Shown here: positions 21,540 to 34,255 of the stretch, one piece after another
How the letters are laid out: each line of letters begins with the position of its first letter
Position numbering within the stretch: the first letter of the stretch is position 1
Assembly: GCF_040833975.1 (NCBI RefSeq)
Contig: NZ_CP162131.1
Location: 293,001-357,000, forward strand
Origin: Leptospira sp. WS92.C1
GTDB taxonomy: Bacteria > Spirochaetota > Leptospiria > Leptospirales > Leptospiraceae
DNA length: 64,000 bases
Direction of reading: 5' to 3'
Notes under the pieces: generated by a model
Database searches by the model: none
What the model saw: only the letters and a program-made list of their open reading frames with translations
Told to the model about the DNA's origin: nothing
Program-made: the position numbers and the translations under genes

Positions 21540-21949
21540 TTACTCTACGGGTAATACAATCTCATATTTCCACACTCTAAATAAACCCTTACTAGTTTCC
21601 GGATTATAAGATCGACAAAACGGAAATATGATACTTGCATTTTTATTTCTCAATTCCCAAAGGTAAAATAAAGCAAAACCTAAAGCCTGAGCTTTAGTCG
21701 ATAAGGGAGACAAATAAATATTCGTTATTCGATTGTCATTATTATAAAAATTCACGATCTTCTTCAAAGAATTAGCCGTCGCAAATGGATCGTTAGCAGG
21801 TGCAAAAAATTTGATAGCTCCGTCAAAATTTCCCTTAAACGCATTTAAGACATTCTGATGATACATGTCTGGAAGCAAGGAGGGCATACCTAAAAGCTGA
21901 ATTTTGATTTTCGATTTATCTTTATGGTTAGCTACAAATTTAATCAAAT

Positions 21950-23278
<1,329 letters not shown>

Positions 23279-23834
23279 AATCAAATTAAAGTCATAACCT
23301 GCACCAATTATCAGCAAATCATTGTCCGCCTTTGAATTGATCGAGCCTTCATACCCGCGAATAGGTCTTACTTCAGCCACGTTGCCATCTGAGAATTCAG
23401 TCTCTTCCTTTTTTACATATGAATTAGGTTCGCTATAAATAATATCGAATTTACTGTGTTTTACTTTCATCATATAATACATAATATATAATATAGTCTG
23501 GCGCATCATTCCTGAAATATCTAAACATACTTTTTTATTCTTAAACTTATGGATGTATTTCTCGAAGAAAGCGTTAACATAAGAATCTTCTTGAATCTCT
23601 TCAGAAATAAATGAATCGAATGGTAAATCTTCTAAAGGATATCTATATTCTGGTGCAGTCAGCCAAATCTTTTCTTTGGCTTTTATACTATTGAATGTTG
23701 TCTTCACTCTTTCACTATGATTAAAAGTTGAAATTAAAAAATCCCATTCTTCAAATTCAAATACTCTTTCAACGGAGACACCTGAATCCACTTCGACCGA
23801 TTCTTTAAAGAGAATGCTATAATCTTTCATGCAT

Positions 23835-25895
23835 TTATTCTGGAAACAGAGTCCCTTGTTCTAATTTATTTCTCTTCTTTTTTGACTCCCCAAAATTTGG
23901 AGCATTCATTCTATCTGATATTTCTTTTATAATAATGTCTGCCGCGTTATTCGAATTTACTTGAAATAGATTTTTTAGCTGTAAGTTATCTAATAGTAAA
24001 GTTCCACCTGACTTAATTGGAAGATCCCAAATCGGAGAGAGAAGACTATTAATCTTATACTTTTTTGTATTCGTTTGAGCTAACCTAGCTTCTTTTGTTT
24101 GCTTTATTAATAAAGACCATTTTTGGGCTTGCTCAATTAGATTTCTTACATCTATATCAATTTCATTAACATTAAATTCAAAAGTTAACAAGGAGTCAAA
24201 AGTTGACTTATCAGAGAACCTTATTTTCTGAAAGAGGGTACCAATTTTATTTATACCGAATCTAATTTTCATCCCATCTGGATCAGGACTTCTAGCATCA
24301 TCCAAGAACCATTGAGCTGCTTTTAACACACCCTTTGTTTGAGATTCCCATCCTATCGGTTTTTCGACACTCTTAAATGGCTCCTCTTCATGAATTAAGG
24401 CCCATTCATAAATATATTTAAGTATAATCAATAAATTCCGTGGTATTCCTTCTGACATAGCTATGAAATTATTTAAGCCAGTATAGCGTTGCTTTTTCCT
24501 GCAATCTCGAAATATTTGTGCAAGTAAATCTCCTTTCGCTCTTTTTAACTTCTTTGAATGTTTCGAAGTTCGATCTTTATCTGTTAGATACCTTTTAGCT
24601 TCTACTTTAATTTCCTTAGATGCATCGATTAAATTTCTCTTTTTCGACCACGCTTGATAAAGGAAAAACAAATTCAGTTTTTCAACTAATGGATTTTCAT
24701 CTATTTTTAAATTTGATATTATTAATTCGACATCGCCATCTGTAAATACACCAAAGGCAATTTTCTTCAGAATCCCTTCTTGTAAGTTCTTTTTTAATTT
24801 TTCAAAGTAAGGCCTGTGTCTTTCTTTATATTGACTTCTAACAAAAGACAATGCGACTTCAGAATGATTTGTATTATCATCTTCGAAATATTTATCGATA
24901 ATTTTTATATCAGTAATATTCGTATAATTTTCTTTTCCAGAATGTCCAAAATCAAAATAGTTAATTTTGTTTAAACGTCTAATACAAATTTCCCTAGCAT
25001 ACGTTTCATATAAATCTTCATTTCTGAACATTTCATCCAAATTTACTATTTCATATTCAGAACCTATTTTATTTTCTTCTCCAGCACTGCGAGTAATATT
25101 AGTTCTAAACCCATAGATTCTCCCACCAATTCTAAAAGTAGTAGGATGACTCCTTTCTCTAATTAAGGTATTAAAATGTTCTTGTTTATCTTTATCAATA
25201 TTTTCGAATTCATCGATCAAGTATAAATAATTTACATCACTTAGCATCGCAATATATTTACTTAATACTTTTGGAATTCCAAATATTAAGTTTGTAGGTA
25301 TTACCCTAGCCCTTACTTGATGCAAATCCAATTTTCTTGTAAAGGCACAATCATTTACGGCGATATCGATGTCTCTTTGTAAATTTATAACATATTCTAA
25401 TATTTCAGAAAGTGAGTTAGCTGAAATTTCTGTTTTATTGACAAACAGACTTTTTATTTCGTTAATTATCAATATTTCGTTCTTTAAATATGATTCATTA
25501 TCGTTCAAGAGATCACTTATTGAGTAGAGAAGAAGCTGGGCTAACCATAGTTCCACATAGTAACCAAATACCTCTTTCCATATCTCATTCGATTGCCCTT
25601 TTCCATTAAATCGATCGGAATTAAAACCCCCACAGCGGCCATAAATCCCTATATATCCATCATTTTTAATCCCTTCTAAAAGATTAATCCTATGCCTTAT
25701 CTTTTGCAAAGGATAGGAATGATATCGCATTATATGAGTTTTTCCGCTTCCCTTTCCGCCCATAAAGTAAATAGGCATTGGCGAATTCGGATTTAGTCGA
25801 TGAGGTAACTCAACCCAAAAATCATTAATTTCTTGGTCCGTAAAATCTACTGCTTTAGTTATATCGAATGGATTTTGATTAATTGCCTTATTCAT
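23835..25895 (-). CDS. ORC/CDC6-like AAA+ ATPase of a conflict system
   Basis: This 686-aa protein has Walker A GGKGSGKT at residues 46-53 and Walker B YLYLIDEFENID near residue 228. A following segment, RERSHPTTFRIGGRIYGFRT, fits sensor-1 spacing. The C-terminal half is helical (possibly winged-helix). The N-terminus (NQNPFDITKAVDFTDQEIN) resembles ATPases that annotation pipelines name ORC-CDC6 family. Its ATG overlaps the PRTase stop by one base (TAATG) and the next gene follows after 4 bp, so the three genes form one operon. I infer that the ATPase senses or gates the PRTase effector. The native target is unknown. Confidence 0.8.
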   Translation of the reverse strand: MNKAINQNPFDITKAVDFTDQEINDFWVELPHRLNPNSPMPIYFMGGKGSGKTHIMRYHSYPLQKIRHRINLLEGIKNDGYIGIYGRCGGFNSDRFNGKGQSNEIWKEVFGYYVELWLAQLLLYSISDLLNDNESYLKNEILIINEIKSLFVNKTEISANSLSEILEYVINLQRDIDIAVNDCAFTRKLDLHQVRARVIPTNLIFGIPKVLSKYIAMLSDVNYLYLIDEFENIDKDKQEHFNTLIRERSHPTTFRIGGRIYGFRTNITRSAGEENKIGSEYEIVNLDEMFRNEDLYETYAREICIRRLNKINYFDFGHSGKENYTNITDIKIIDKYFEDDNTNHSEVALSFVRSQYKERHRPYFEKLKKNLQEGILKKIAFGVFTDGDVELIISNLKIDENPLVEKLNLFFLYQAWSKKRNLIDASKEIKVEAKRYLTDKDRTSKHSKKLKRAKGDLLAQIFRDCRKKQRYTGLNNFIAMSEGIPRNLLIILKYIYEWALIHEEEPFKSVEKPIGWESQTKGVLKAAQWFLDDARSPDPDGMKIRFGINKIGTLFQKIRFSDKSTFDSLLTFEFNVNEIDIDVRNLIEQAQKWSLLIKQTKEARLAQTNTKKYKINSLLSPIWDLPIKSGGTLLLDNLQLKNLFQVNSNNAADIIIKEISDRMNAPNFGESKKKRNKLEQGTLFPE

Positions 25896-26854
25896 TATAG
25901 ATCTTTTAAATATTTCTTATTTCGGGTAAAAATTGGCATCCAAGAATTACCATTCCGACCTTCCGACCAAAAAATTGGTAACGTATTATTTGGAATATTA
26001 TGTTGAAACCCAATCAGCAATTGACCATTTGCAAATCCTAATGATTGAGAATAAAGTTGGTTTCCATATTTCTCGCAGATTCCCTTAGCAAAGTCTTTAT
26101 CAATTTCATCCGTATTAACATTACTAAAATATCGAGAGTCATCTGAAAAACACTTAAATGAATTATCTAATTTAAAAATAGGACTAATAATATCGAAAAC
26201 ATTTTCGGTAGAATTATATATTTTTGATAGCCCTTCGCTCGTCGCAAATAAAGGATAATATTCCAATTTACACCCTTTAGGTGCTTTTTTGAAAAAGGAA
26301 AGAACTGATCTACATTGAGATAAAAGCTGACTTCCGGAACCACATAGATCGTCGATAAAAATATATCTCTCGATATTTTGATCTTTAATCTGAATGTTCG
26401 ATGTGTCCTTCCAATCAAAAATTTCATGAAAATGAATGAATAAATTTTTATCTAAACCATTTTCTTGCCGAAATAAATATAATAGATGCGCCCCACTTTC
26501 TGATGGATTACCTAATCCTAATATGCGAATTTTAGAGATTTTTTCTTTAAATTCCCTTTCGATAAATTCATGGTCTAAAGTATCTTTGTTTTTTGTTCGT
26601 ATATCTCTAATTATTGGATACTTTACTTTATCATTAAATAAAGTCTTCAGTATCTCGCGAATTTCTCTATACCCGAAATAAGAAAATTGGCTTAGTAGAT
26701 AAAGAAAATGAATCCTTTCTGAATTTTCAGATTCAGAATCGCTTTCTAATTTATCAAGCCAAAGATCGATATTTGCACGAGTTAACTTTAAATGCCAGAT
26801 TTCTTGATCTAAAATAATAATCTTATCGAACAATGAATCATATAGATTTGACAT
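25895..26854 (-). CDS. Phosphoribosyltransferase-like effector (PRTase-CE type)
   Basis: This 319-aa protein contains YIFIDDLCGSGSQLL (residues 164-178), the PRPP-binding loop signature of type I phosphoribosyltransferases (two acidic residues then a Gly/Ser turn). Upstream ILGLGNPSESGAHLLYLFRQ supplies an earlier PRTase strand-turn. Such stand-alone PRTases next to ORC/CDC6-like ATPases have been proposed as nucleotide-modifying effectors in bacterial conflict systems. It is the first gene of the operon, preceded by a 226-bp AT-rich region holding the likely promoter. Substrate and outcome are not predictable from sequence. Confidence 0.75.
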   Translation of the reverse strand: MSNLYDSLFDKIIILDQEIWHLKLTRANIDLWLDKLESDSESENSERIHFLYLLSQFSYFGYREIREILKTLFNDKVKYPIIRDIRTKNKDTLDHEFIEREFKEKISKIRILGLGNPSESGAHLLYLFRQENGLDKNLFIHFHEIFDWKDTSNIQIKDQNIERYIFIDDLCGSGSQLLSQCRSVLSFFKKAPKGCKLEYYPLFATSEGLSKIYNSTENVFDIISPIFKLDNSFKCFSDDSRYFSNVNTDEIDKDFAKGICEKYGNQLYSQSLGFANGQLLIGFQHNIPNNTLPIFWSEGRNGNSWMPIFTRNKKYLKDL

Positions 26855-27080
26855 TTATGTTCCTTTCATTTTATATAATTTAATTATCAAGATCATTCCC
26901 TATGAACCTTCGGTGTGCTGACTAAATATTATATTACGTAATATGAAGCAAGCAGTTCACCTCCATTTTAAATAGATTCTTCAAACATTCATTTTACATA
27001 ATTGATCGTTGCTTTCTCTCATATAATTATTTTTCAAATATATGAAATATATCATAATTTAAAATAATTTACGAGTAAAT

Positions 27081-27866
27081 TTAAGGAATTAACGCCTTTA
27101 TAGCTTCTTTTAACAATTGAACTTCAGCACAATTCCCTTCATAATTCTTATATTTCCTCCTTTTCACATGAAAATTTCGAAAACTAGGATGAACAATTAC
27201 TACACAAGTAAACCCTTGGGAGCCATCCTTCAACCTAACTATCCGAATTTGCGCTTTTCGGTTTTCATCAACCTTCTTAAATTTAAAATCTTTCCAAATT
27301 CTCAGATCATTTGAAATTTCAGATATTAGTTGTGCTGGAATAGCGCCTAACACAATAACAATCTTGGGATTGATTAACTCTATTTGTCTTTTAAGAAATT
27401 GAATATTCTGATTTTTGAAATTCACATCCTTTAAGCCAAGATTAAGGCCAGTACTTTTACCAATCATTCTTAAGCCCATAATAACATTTGTAAAAAAACA
27501 TCTTTCTAAGGATAAACCAACTTGATAAGCCAATGACTCAAAATTTATCCAAGTTGGACTCTTTCGCTCCTGACTTCGGCTCATACTGCTCATTCTGCTA
27601 AAATCATCAAAAGTTCCGAAATCTTGCCCGAGAACCATAACGTCAGGAATTATATTATCATGATCGCGTAATAAACCGCTTCCACCAGGAAAAAAAGCCA
27701 CAATTCCATCTAAGGGTCTCCCAACGGGACACACTCTATTTGCCGGATAAGAGTTAACAAGACTTCTCATTTCTTTAAATAAATTTTCTGAGATAGAATT
27801 CCTTAACATGAACTGAAAATACAAATACCAAGAAATCGGGAAATTAATTTTTTTAATATTAAACAC
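27081..27866 (-). CDS. Uracil-DNA glycosylase superfamily protein
   Basis: This 261-aa protein has two UDG-superfamily motifs: DVMVLGQDFGT (residues 75-85; the water-activating loop of the GQDP type, here with Phe in place of Pro) and CVVIVHPSFRN near residue 225 (HPS loop). KIVIVLGAIPAQLI provides the middle strand. The expected iron-sulfur cysteines of family 4/5 enzymes are not evident. The start is a GTG with AGAAAG upstream; an internal ATG at residue 20 would cut off only a non-conserved leader. It lies next to the conflict operon on the same strand, so a defence role against modified phage DNA is possible but unproven. Confidence 0.7.
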   Translation of the reverse strand: MFNIKKINFPISWYLYFQFMLRNSISENLFKEMRSLVNSYPANRVCPVGRPLDGIVAFFPGGSGLLRDHDNIIPDVMVLGQDFGTFDDFSRMSSMSRSQERKSPTWINFESLAYQVGLSLERCFFTNVIMGLRMIGKSTGLNLGLKDVNFKNQNIQFLKRQIELINPKIVIVLGAIPAQLISEISNDLRIWKDFKFKKVDENRKAQIRIVRLKDGSQGFTCVVIVHPSFRNFHVKRRKYKNYEGNCAEVQLLKEAIKALIP

Positions 27867-28553
27867 AACTTTCTTAAACTAACCCTGTGATTTAAGAAAT
27901 TACTACTAATACAATCAGTTGTCAAAATAAGACTGGTTCTTCTGCAATAAACTAACGTTAATCGAACACTCTATGGAGAGCAAATAGCATTTTAAGATAG
28001 TCAATGCAGTCAGAAAATCAATCCCAAGCCTGCCCTTTAAACCTAATACAAAAACTAATTTATTTAAAGAATTTATTTAGGTAAAAAATCATGAACTTAA
28101 TTCGAGAAAATTCATTAACAATTCTAAGAAGCCCACAAGCACCAAACGTCAACACACGTAATTCCTATGATAGTCAAATCGCACAATTTAATCGTTGGAA
28201 TAACGGAGAAGCGATTACACCTGACCGAATCCAACTTTACCTAAACAATTTGAAATCGAAAGGAATTCGGGCTGCAACAATCCGACTCGCAAAATCGGCC
28301 TTAAAAAAAGGAATCAAAAACTCTCTTCCTGAGAAGGCAAGTAACCTAGCATTCTTAAGTCTGTTGGATACCGCTTTTAAAGAAATGAAAGTAGACTCTA
28401 CGAGATATTCCGTAAAGGAATCAGCAGTTTTATCCAAGAAAGAAATATCCCTCCTATGCAATAATACACCTAAGAAGTTATCCTTAATGATAAAGGCTGG
28501 AGTTCCCCCGATTTAGTGGACACGTCTATGCAACAATAAAGGATGAAAAAAGC

Positions 28554-28829
28554 ATGTCCCGTAAATCCCAATATGATGAAGAATTTCAAAAGAATGCAGT
28601 CGACCTTTTGCTCAAGACAAGTAAGTCCTTAGGCCAACTATCGAATGATTTAGGTGTATCGATAAATACGCTAAGAAATTGGAAGAAGAAATATCTGACG
28701 GATGAGGGTCCGTTCAAAGATGCGCTTCAGGACAAAGTAGATCGCCTCGAAAAACAGTTAGCGGAAGTGACGGAGGAGAGGGAGATCCTAAAAAAGTCCG
28801 TGGCCATCTTCTTGAAACCCCGCAGTTGA
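28554..28829 (+). CDS. IS3-family transposase OrfA (helix-turn-helix)
   Basis: This 91-aa protein has a helix-turn-helix (SLGQLSNDLGVSINTLRNWK, about residues 22-45) and a C-terminal leucine-zipper-like helix (DKVDRLEKQLAEVTEEREIL). Near its 3' end an A6G run (CTAAAAAAGTCC) could support the -1 frameshift that makes the OrfAB transposase. It overlaps OrfB by 4 bp. Confidence 0.9.
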   Translation: MSRKSQYDEEFQKNAVDLLLKTSKSLGQLSNDLGVSINTLRNWKKKYLTDEGPFKDALQDKVDRLEKQLAEVTEEREILKKSVAIFLKPRS

Positions 28830-29689
28830 AGTATTCGTTTATTAAAACGAATCACATTCCTTTTCGACTTGAGAAGATGTGCAACGTTCTTGATGTATCG
28901 AAGAGTGGGTATTACAGCTGGCTGAAAAGACCAGAAAGCGGGAGGTCTAAAGCCAATCGCGAATTGGATAAAAACATCCAGCGACTTTATGGGGAGAATG
29001 AAGGCAGAGCCGGTTATTTACGAATTCATCAGGACCTGCGAGCAGAATCGAATCTCGTTTCAAAGAACCGAGTTTACAAGAGAATGCATGTAATGGGCTT
29101 AAAGGCCGTTCGGAAACGTTCTTTTCATCCTGTAACCACCAATTCTAAGCATAAACTCCCAGTAGCTCAAAATCTTTTGAATCAGGATTTTAAGACATTC
29201 TCCTTAAATAAGATTTGGCTCTCGGATATCACCTACATACCTATTGCCGGAAGATGGTCCTATCTCTTTGCAATCAAGGATCTCTACAATCGAGAAATCA
29301 TCGGTTGGGAGTTAGCGCCTACCCTTGAGGCAAGGCATCTTCTTCATGCATTCGAAAAGGCTTTAATGCGGAGGAGATCCCCGAAAGCAGTTATATTCCA
29401 CTCGGATAGAGGAGTCCAATATGCCAGCGAAGATTTTAGAAAAGCTTTAAGTAAAAATGAGTTCATCCAAAGCATGAGCAGGAAAGGTAACTGCTACGAC
29501 AATGCTCCGATGGAATCTTTCTTTAAAACTCTAAAGGTAGAAGAAGTTTACAGAAGGAAATTCAACACTATTAAGGATGCGAAATATTTTCTGTTTGACT
29601 ATATCGAAAGATACTACAACAGAAGGAGAAGACACTCGGCTTTAGGCTATCTTAGCCCTGTCGAGTTCAGAGAACAAATTACTGTATGA
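28826..29689 (+). CDS. IS3-family transposase OrfB (rve integrase core)
   Basis: This 287-aa protein has an HTH_21 segment (RLYGENEGRAGYLRIHQDLR) and a DDE core: Asp in WLSDITYIPIAGRW, Asp in VIFHSDRGVQYAS and Glu in NAPMESFFKTLK, followed by YYNRRRRHSALGYLSP. It starts at TTG (TTGA overlap with OrfA), so it is normally produced by frameshifting from OrfA. It is intact. Confidence 0.93.
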   Translation: MKYSFIKTNHIPFRLEKMCNVLDVSKSGYYSWLKRPESGRSKANRELDKNIQRLYGENEGRAGYLRIHQDLRAESNLVSKNRVYKRMHVMGLKAVRKRSFHPVTTNSKHKLPVAQNLLNQDFKTFSLNKIWLSDITYIPIAGRWSYLFAIKDLYNREIIGWELAPTLEARHLLHAFEKALMRRRSPKAVIFHSDRGVQYASEDFRKALSKNEFIQSMSRKGNCYDNAPMESFFKTLKVEEVYRRKFNTIKDAKYFLFDYIERYYNRRRRHSALGYLSPVEFREQITV

Positions 29690-30077
29690 ACCTGTCCGTT
29701 TTTTCGGGGGAACTCCAGGCTTTTTATAATTCTGGATTTCGCGTATCAGAACTTACACGAATTAGGATTAAGAACTGCTCAGTTACGAATGATTCTTTAG
29801 CTATAACGATAATTAGGAAGCGCGGGAAAGAAATAACTATTCAAAACGCGTTTCCCGTAAGACTTTATCAGGAAGTCCTAAAAACCTTTCATAGCGGATT
29901 CATAAGTCCTAAAGAGTTTCTATTTAAGAATTCGAGATCGATTAATGGCTTCTACTCAAGGCAGTTTCTATGGAAGGAGATTAACAAATACTCTAAGAGA
30001 ATATTAGGAAAACCCTACTCAGTCCATGGTTGCCGTCATGCTCATGCCAGTAGCTTGTTGCTCTTAGCTGGAGCGAC

Positions 30078-31406
<1,329 letters not shown>

Positions 31407-31713
31407 GGAGCGACAATTCCGGCAATAGCAGAAAGACTTTCACATGAGGATATTAGCACAACTGCGAAGTTTTATTTACACGCAAAATTAAATTCGAAAA
31501 TCTTGAAGAAAGTTTTTATCAAATAGATTCAAGATGCTTTCCACTGGATTGCTCAGAATATTAGCCTTACCCGATCATTCTTTATTCTATGGCTAATTTA
31601 ATCCTTTCATAGTCTCAACTTTAAGGCAGTATGCATTTTGATGATGTTCTAACCACATTGTCTCCCAATGAAGATCAATCTAAACCATTTATAATAAAAT
31701 TCTGTACTCATAT

Positions 31714-32136
31714 TTATTTAACATTTCCCTTTTTATTTTCTTTATTCTTCACACCAATAGCTTTTACCTTACTTCGACTTCCTTTCTCGCTTCTATGATT
31801 CCTTTTACTTTCCGTTTTCTTTTGAGATCCATATTTTACAAGAACTGTTACATCTGACCATGCTTCCAAGACATATATCTCACAACTCTTTACCCAGCGT
31901 CTAAATTTAGGATTCTGTTTGTCCAATTCATTCATTAAAGCTTTCTTAAGAATTTCGGGATTACTAAACAAACCGGTTCGATAAACACTACCTTGCATAT
32001 GCTTTTCGAAACCAAGTTCCGATAAAAATGCTGGAATTTCATACATATACATTCTTGATCGTTCCGAGTCGGTTACTCCGGAATCTGTCATCCCCACTGT
32101 ATCTAAATCAAAGCTAAATCCGAAAATCTTATTCAT
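31714..32136 (-). CDS. VapD-like protein (Cas2-fold RNase/toxin family)
   Basis: The product is about 140 aa. KIFGFSFDLDT at the N-terminus, IPAFLSELGFEKHMQGSVY in the middle and FRRWVKSCEIYVLEAW near residue 90 match the virulence-associated protein D family, whose members share the Cas2 ferredoxin fold and cleave RNA. The C-terminus (about 105-140) is a Lys/Arg-rich extension not typical of the family. The ATG at 32136 has AGGAATT upstream; a TTG at 32142 is also open. No antitoxin-like gene is adjacent. RNase activity is a family inference. Confidence 0.72.
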   Translation of the reverse strand: MNKIFGFSFDLDTVGMTDSGVTDSERSRMYMYEIPAFLSELGFEKHMQGSVYRTGLFSNPEILKKALMNELDKQNPKFRRWVKSCEIYVLEAWSDVTVLVKYGSQKKTESKRNHRSEKGSRSKVKAIGVKNKENKKGNVK

Positions 32137-32142
32137 TGTCAA

Positions 32143-32447
32143 TTCCTACTATAAAATTAATTTAATTAATTAGTAGAGAATCGATTTCTAATTTTCTTTA
32201 ATCATACAAGCTCTCGATTATTCCAACTTAGCTTCCTCTAAAAATAGAAATTCTTTCATAAATAATCCACAGGATTTACAAAGAATTTTAGAATATCAGA
32301 TTGATTATTTCGATCGAGTCTTAGATTTATTAAAGCTAAAGTAACGATTATAGGAGAGATAAGAATTTAGGTTAATGCTAAAATAAGGAACTTAGTCACT
32401 ATAGTTTTAATCTGTATTCGTAAAAGATCTATCTACATGAAAAATTG
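32143..32447. other. Non-coding AT-rich gap
   Basis: No supported gene lies in these 305 bp. An AT palindrome (ATTAATTTAATTAAT) near 32156-32170, just upstream of the VapD-like gene, could be part of its promoter or operator, but nothing firm is seen. Confidence 0.4.
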
Positions 32448-33065
32448 CTACCTATCGACTCGGGGTAAGGATCGTCCTACCTCACCCAATGAGCATGCAT
32501 AAATTGGCTTCCCAATATAATACAATTCGTTCCTATTATTGATTCGAAAATATAAACCTTCCATTCCTATTTCCGGACAGCAACCCTTGTATTTCTGATC
32601 GATTTGAAGATTGATTATTCCACCATCTAAAACCCAGTTACCTTTTACATAAGCAAGATCATGACAGAAGTTTAGAATGAATTCAGACTTTTGGCTTGGG
32701 AGAATGTTTACTTCTCCATAAATGCTTTTATCATTTCCGTAGGTTCCACGATACAATCCTAAGATATTAGATGTATTAAGAATAGGTTCTTCAGAAAGAT
32801 AAGCATCAAATACATATCCTTTAGCATTCTCACTTTTAATCTTTACCCAATAACCTTCGATAAAACCAATTGTTTCTTTGACTTGCGTCCCTTCTACTAT
32901 CTCTACTGCTTGGTTAAAACTTAGCTTACCAATTGACTCCATTTTAGAAGAAGGAGCACCGCGAACAATTAATCCAGAATTTGCTGAAACATATTTGATC
33001 GTAACTTTTGGTTTGCAAGAACAGAAAATAATCAAAATACTCAAGACAATATAAAGCTTATTCAT
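32448..33065 (-). CDS. Lipoprotein with bacterial SH3 domain
   Basis: This 205-aa protein has a leader MNKLYIVLSILIIFCSC with the lipobox Cys at residue 17. Residues about 25-90 form a bacterial SH3 domain (KYVSANSGLIVRGAPSSK, WVKIKSENAKGYVFDAYLS), as in cell-wall-associated proteins. The remainder, with DKSIYGEVNILPSQKSEF and CCPEIGMEGLYF, is beta-rich and unassigned. It is the last gene of a minus-strand group after the CYTH gene. An envelope location is expected. Confidence 0.72.
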   Translation of the reverse strand: MNKLYIVLSILIIFCSCKPKVTIKYVSANSGLIVRGAPSSKMESIGKLSFNQAVEIVEGTQVKETIGFIEGYWVKIKSENAKGYVFDAYLSEEPILNTSNILGLYRGTYGNDKSIYGEVNILPSQKSEFILNFCHDLAYVKGNWVLDGGIINLQIDQKYKGCCPEIGMEGLYFRINNRNELYYIGKPIYACSLGEVGRSLPRVDR

Positions 33066-33110
33066 GTAATTTATTATCCACTAAACTTGAGACTTCGTCA
33101 CAACCTTACT

Positions 33111-33593
33111 CTATAAATTTTTATTAACTATTGGATGCCAATTTTTGAAAGGATTTTTAATTAAGCTGGAATTGAAGTAACGCTGATCATGAGATACTTC
33201 CTCACCTATCCAATCTGGTTTATTAAACTTCTGCTCAGGATATTCCAATTCAATTTCAGCAACAACTAACCCTAAATTATCTCCGAAAAATTCATCTACT
33301 TCCCAAACAAAATTTTGATACTCAATTTTATAACGTGTCTTTTCTATAATAGGTTTCTCACAAACTCTATTCAATAATTCTTTTGCATCATTCAGAGGAA
33401 TCTCATACTCATATTCTTCGCGAGAAATTTCAACGGTGGCGGATTTAATAGTAAGGGTTGCCTTGGAACCTTGAATTCGGACCCGAACTGTCCGATTTTT
33501 ATCAGAGTTTAGATAACCTTGAGAAATCAGCTCGGAACTCCCGAGCCTTTTGTATTGATCACTTAATACAAGAAACTTTCTTTCTATTTCCAT
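33111..33593 (-). CDS. CYTH-domain protein (triphosphate-tunnel hydrolase family)
   Basis: This 160-aa protein begins with the signature EIERKFLV (residues 2-9). The tunnel residues follow in the usual order: RVRIQGSKATLTIKS, REEYEYEIP, KTRYKIEY, WEVDEFFG, VVAEIELEYPEQ and the C-terminal DQRYFNSSL. The length is that of a bacterial ygiF/NeuTTM-like single-domain enzyme that hydrolyses inorganic triphosphate or similar substrates. The substrate is not deducible. It begins 14 bp after the 215-aa hypothetical gene, so the two are probably cotranscribed. Confidence 0.88.
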   Translation of the reverse strand: MEIERKFLVLSDQYKRLGSSELISQGYLNSDKNRTVRVRIQGSKATLTIKSATVEISREEYEYEIPLNDAKELLNRVCEKPIIEKTRYKIEYQNFVWEVDEFFGDNLGLVVAEIELEYPEQKFNKPDWIGEEVSHDQRYFNSSLIKNPFKNWHPIVNKNL

Positions 33594-33607
33594 TTTTGAA
33601 CATTACT

Positions 33608-34255
33608 CTAAATAGCTATAGCTAATGGATTACCAAATTCTCTATGCGACAATGCCCATCCGCAATAAACAATAGAACGGACTAAATTTCTGATTTTTTT
33701 TTCAAGATTATTAGAATTCCCAGAAACTTGAATCATGTCATTTCCTAATTTTTTAAACTTGGAAGTAAAATCAAAATTGCTTCTTTGAATTAAGTAACGA
33801 TCTCCGACCTGATCCAAACCTACCAATTCCCAAATCCTCAATCCTTCTACTAACAAAGAATTTTTAATTACCGTAGAGTTGATATTTTTAGAGAGAATAG
33901 TATCAGAAATTTTGTCTGCTAATTGCCTAAGTTTGCGAGTCGCCTTAGGCATATCCTGTGCGTCAGAAATACCAATATACCAGCTAAATTCAGAAAGTAA
34001 GAGTTTGGAGTCTTCAATAACCTCAGGAACATTATTAACTCGAACTTTAAGCAAATTAGCCACTAAACCTTCAGTATAACCATGATAGGTTACAGAAAGA
34101 CTTTCCCAGCAATAACTAAAAATAGAGCAGATTGCATTCAATGCAACGTTCGAATTTTTAGATTTTAGAAAAATCTCATGAATTCCTGGTAGTGTTTTCG
34201 ATTTTCTCGAAGAATATTTCTTCTCATTTTTATATTGACTCTTCATATTGTGCAA
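33608..34255 (-). CDS. Hypothetical helical protein upstream of CYTH gene
   Basis: This 215-aa protein has a basic N-terminus (KSQYKNEKKYSSRKSK) and a helical body with SIFSYCWESLSVTYHG and KATRKLRQLADKISD. I looked for a CHAD domain, the usual CYTH partner, but its His pattern is not evident. The start at TTG 34255 has AAGGAG 4 bp upstream; an ATG at 34246 is also possible. Pairing with the CYTH gene is seen; its role is unknown. Confidence 0.5.
   Translation of the reverse strand: MHNMKSQYKNEKKYSSRKSKTLPGIHEIFLKSKNSNVALNAICSIFSYCWESLSVTYHGYTEGLVANLLKVRVNNVPEVIEDSKLLLSEFSWYIGISDAQDMPKATRKLRQLADKISDTILSKNINSTVIKNSLLVEGLRIWELVGLDQVGDRYLIQRSNFDFTSKFKKLGNDMIQVSGNSNNLEKKIRNLVRSIVYCGWALSHREFGNPLAIAI

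Larger units (their letters stand above)
28498..29717 (+). mobile_element. IS3-family insertion sequence
   Basis: This 1,220-bp element has inverted ends TGGAGTTCCCCCGA / TCGGGGGAACTCCA, and TG...CA termini. The target duplication is GGC (28495-28497 and 29718-29720), extendable to AGGCT if the terminal base is counted in the target. It encodes overlapping OrfA and OrfB and is inserted in the tyrosine recombinase gene. Confidence 0.92.
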
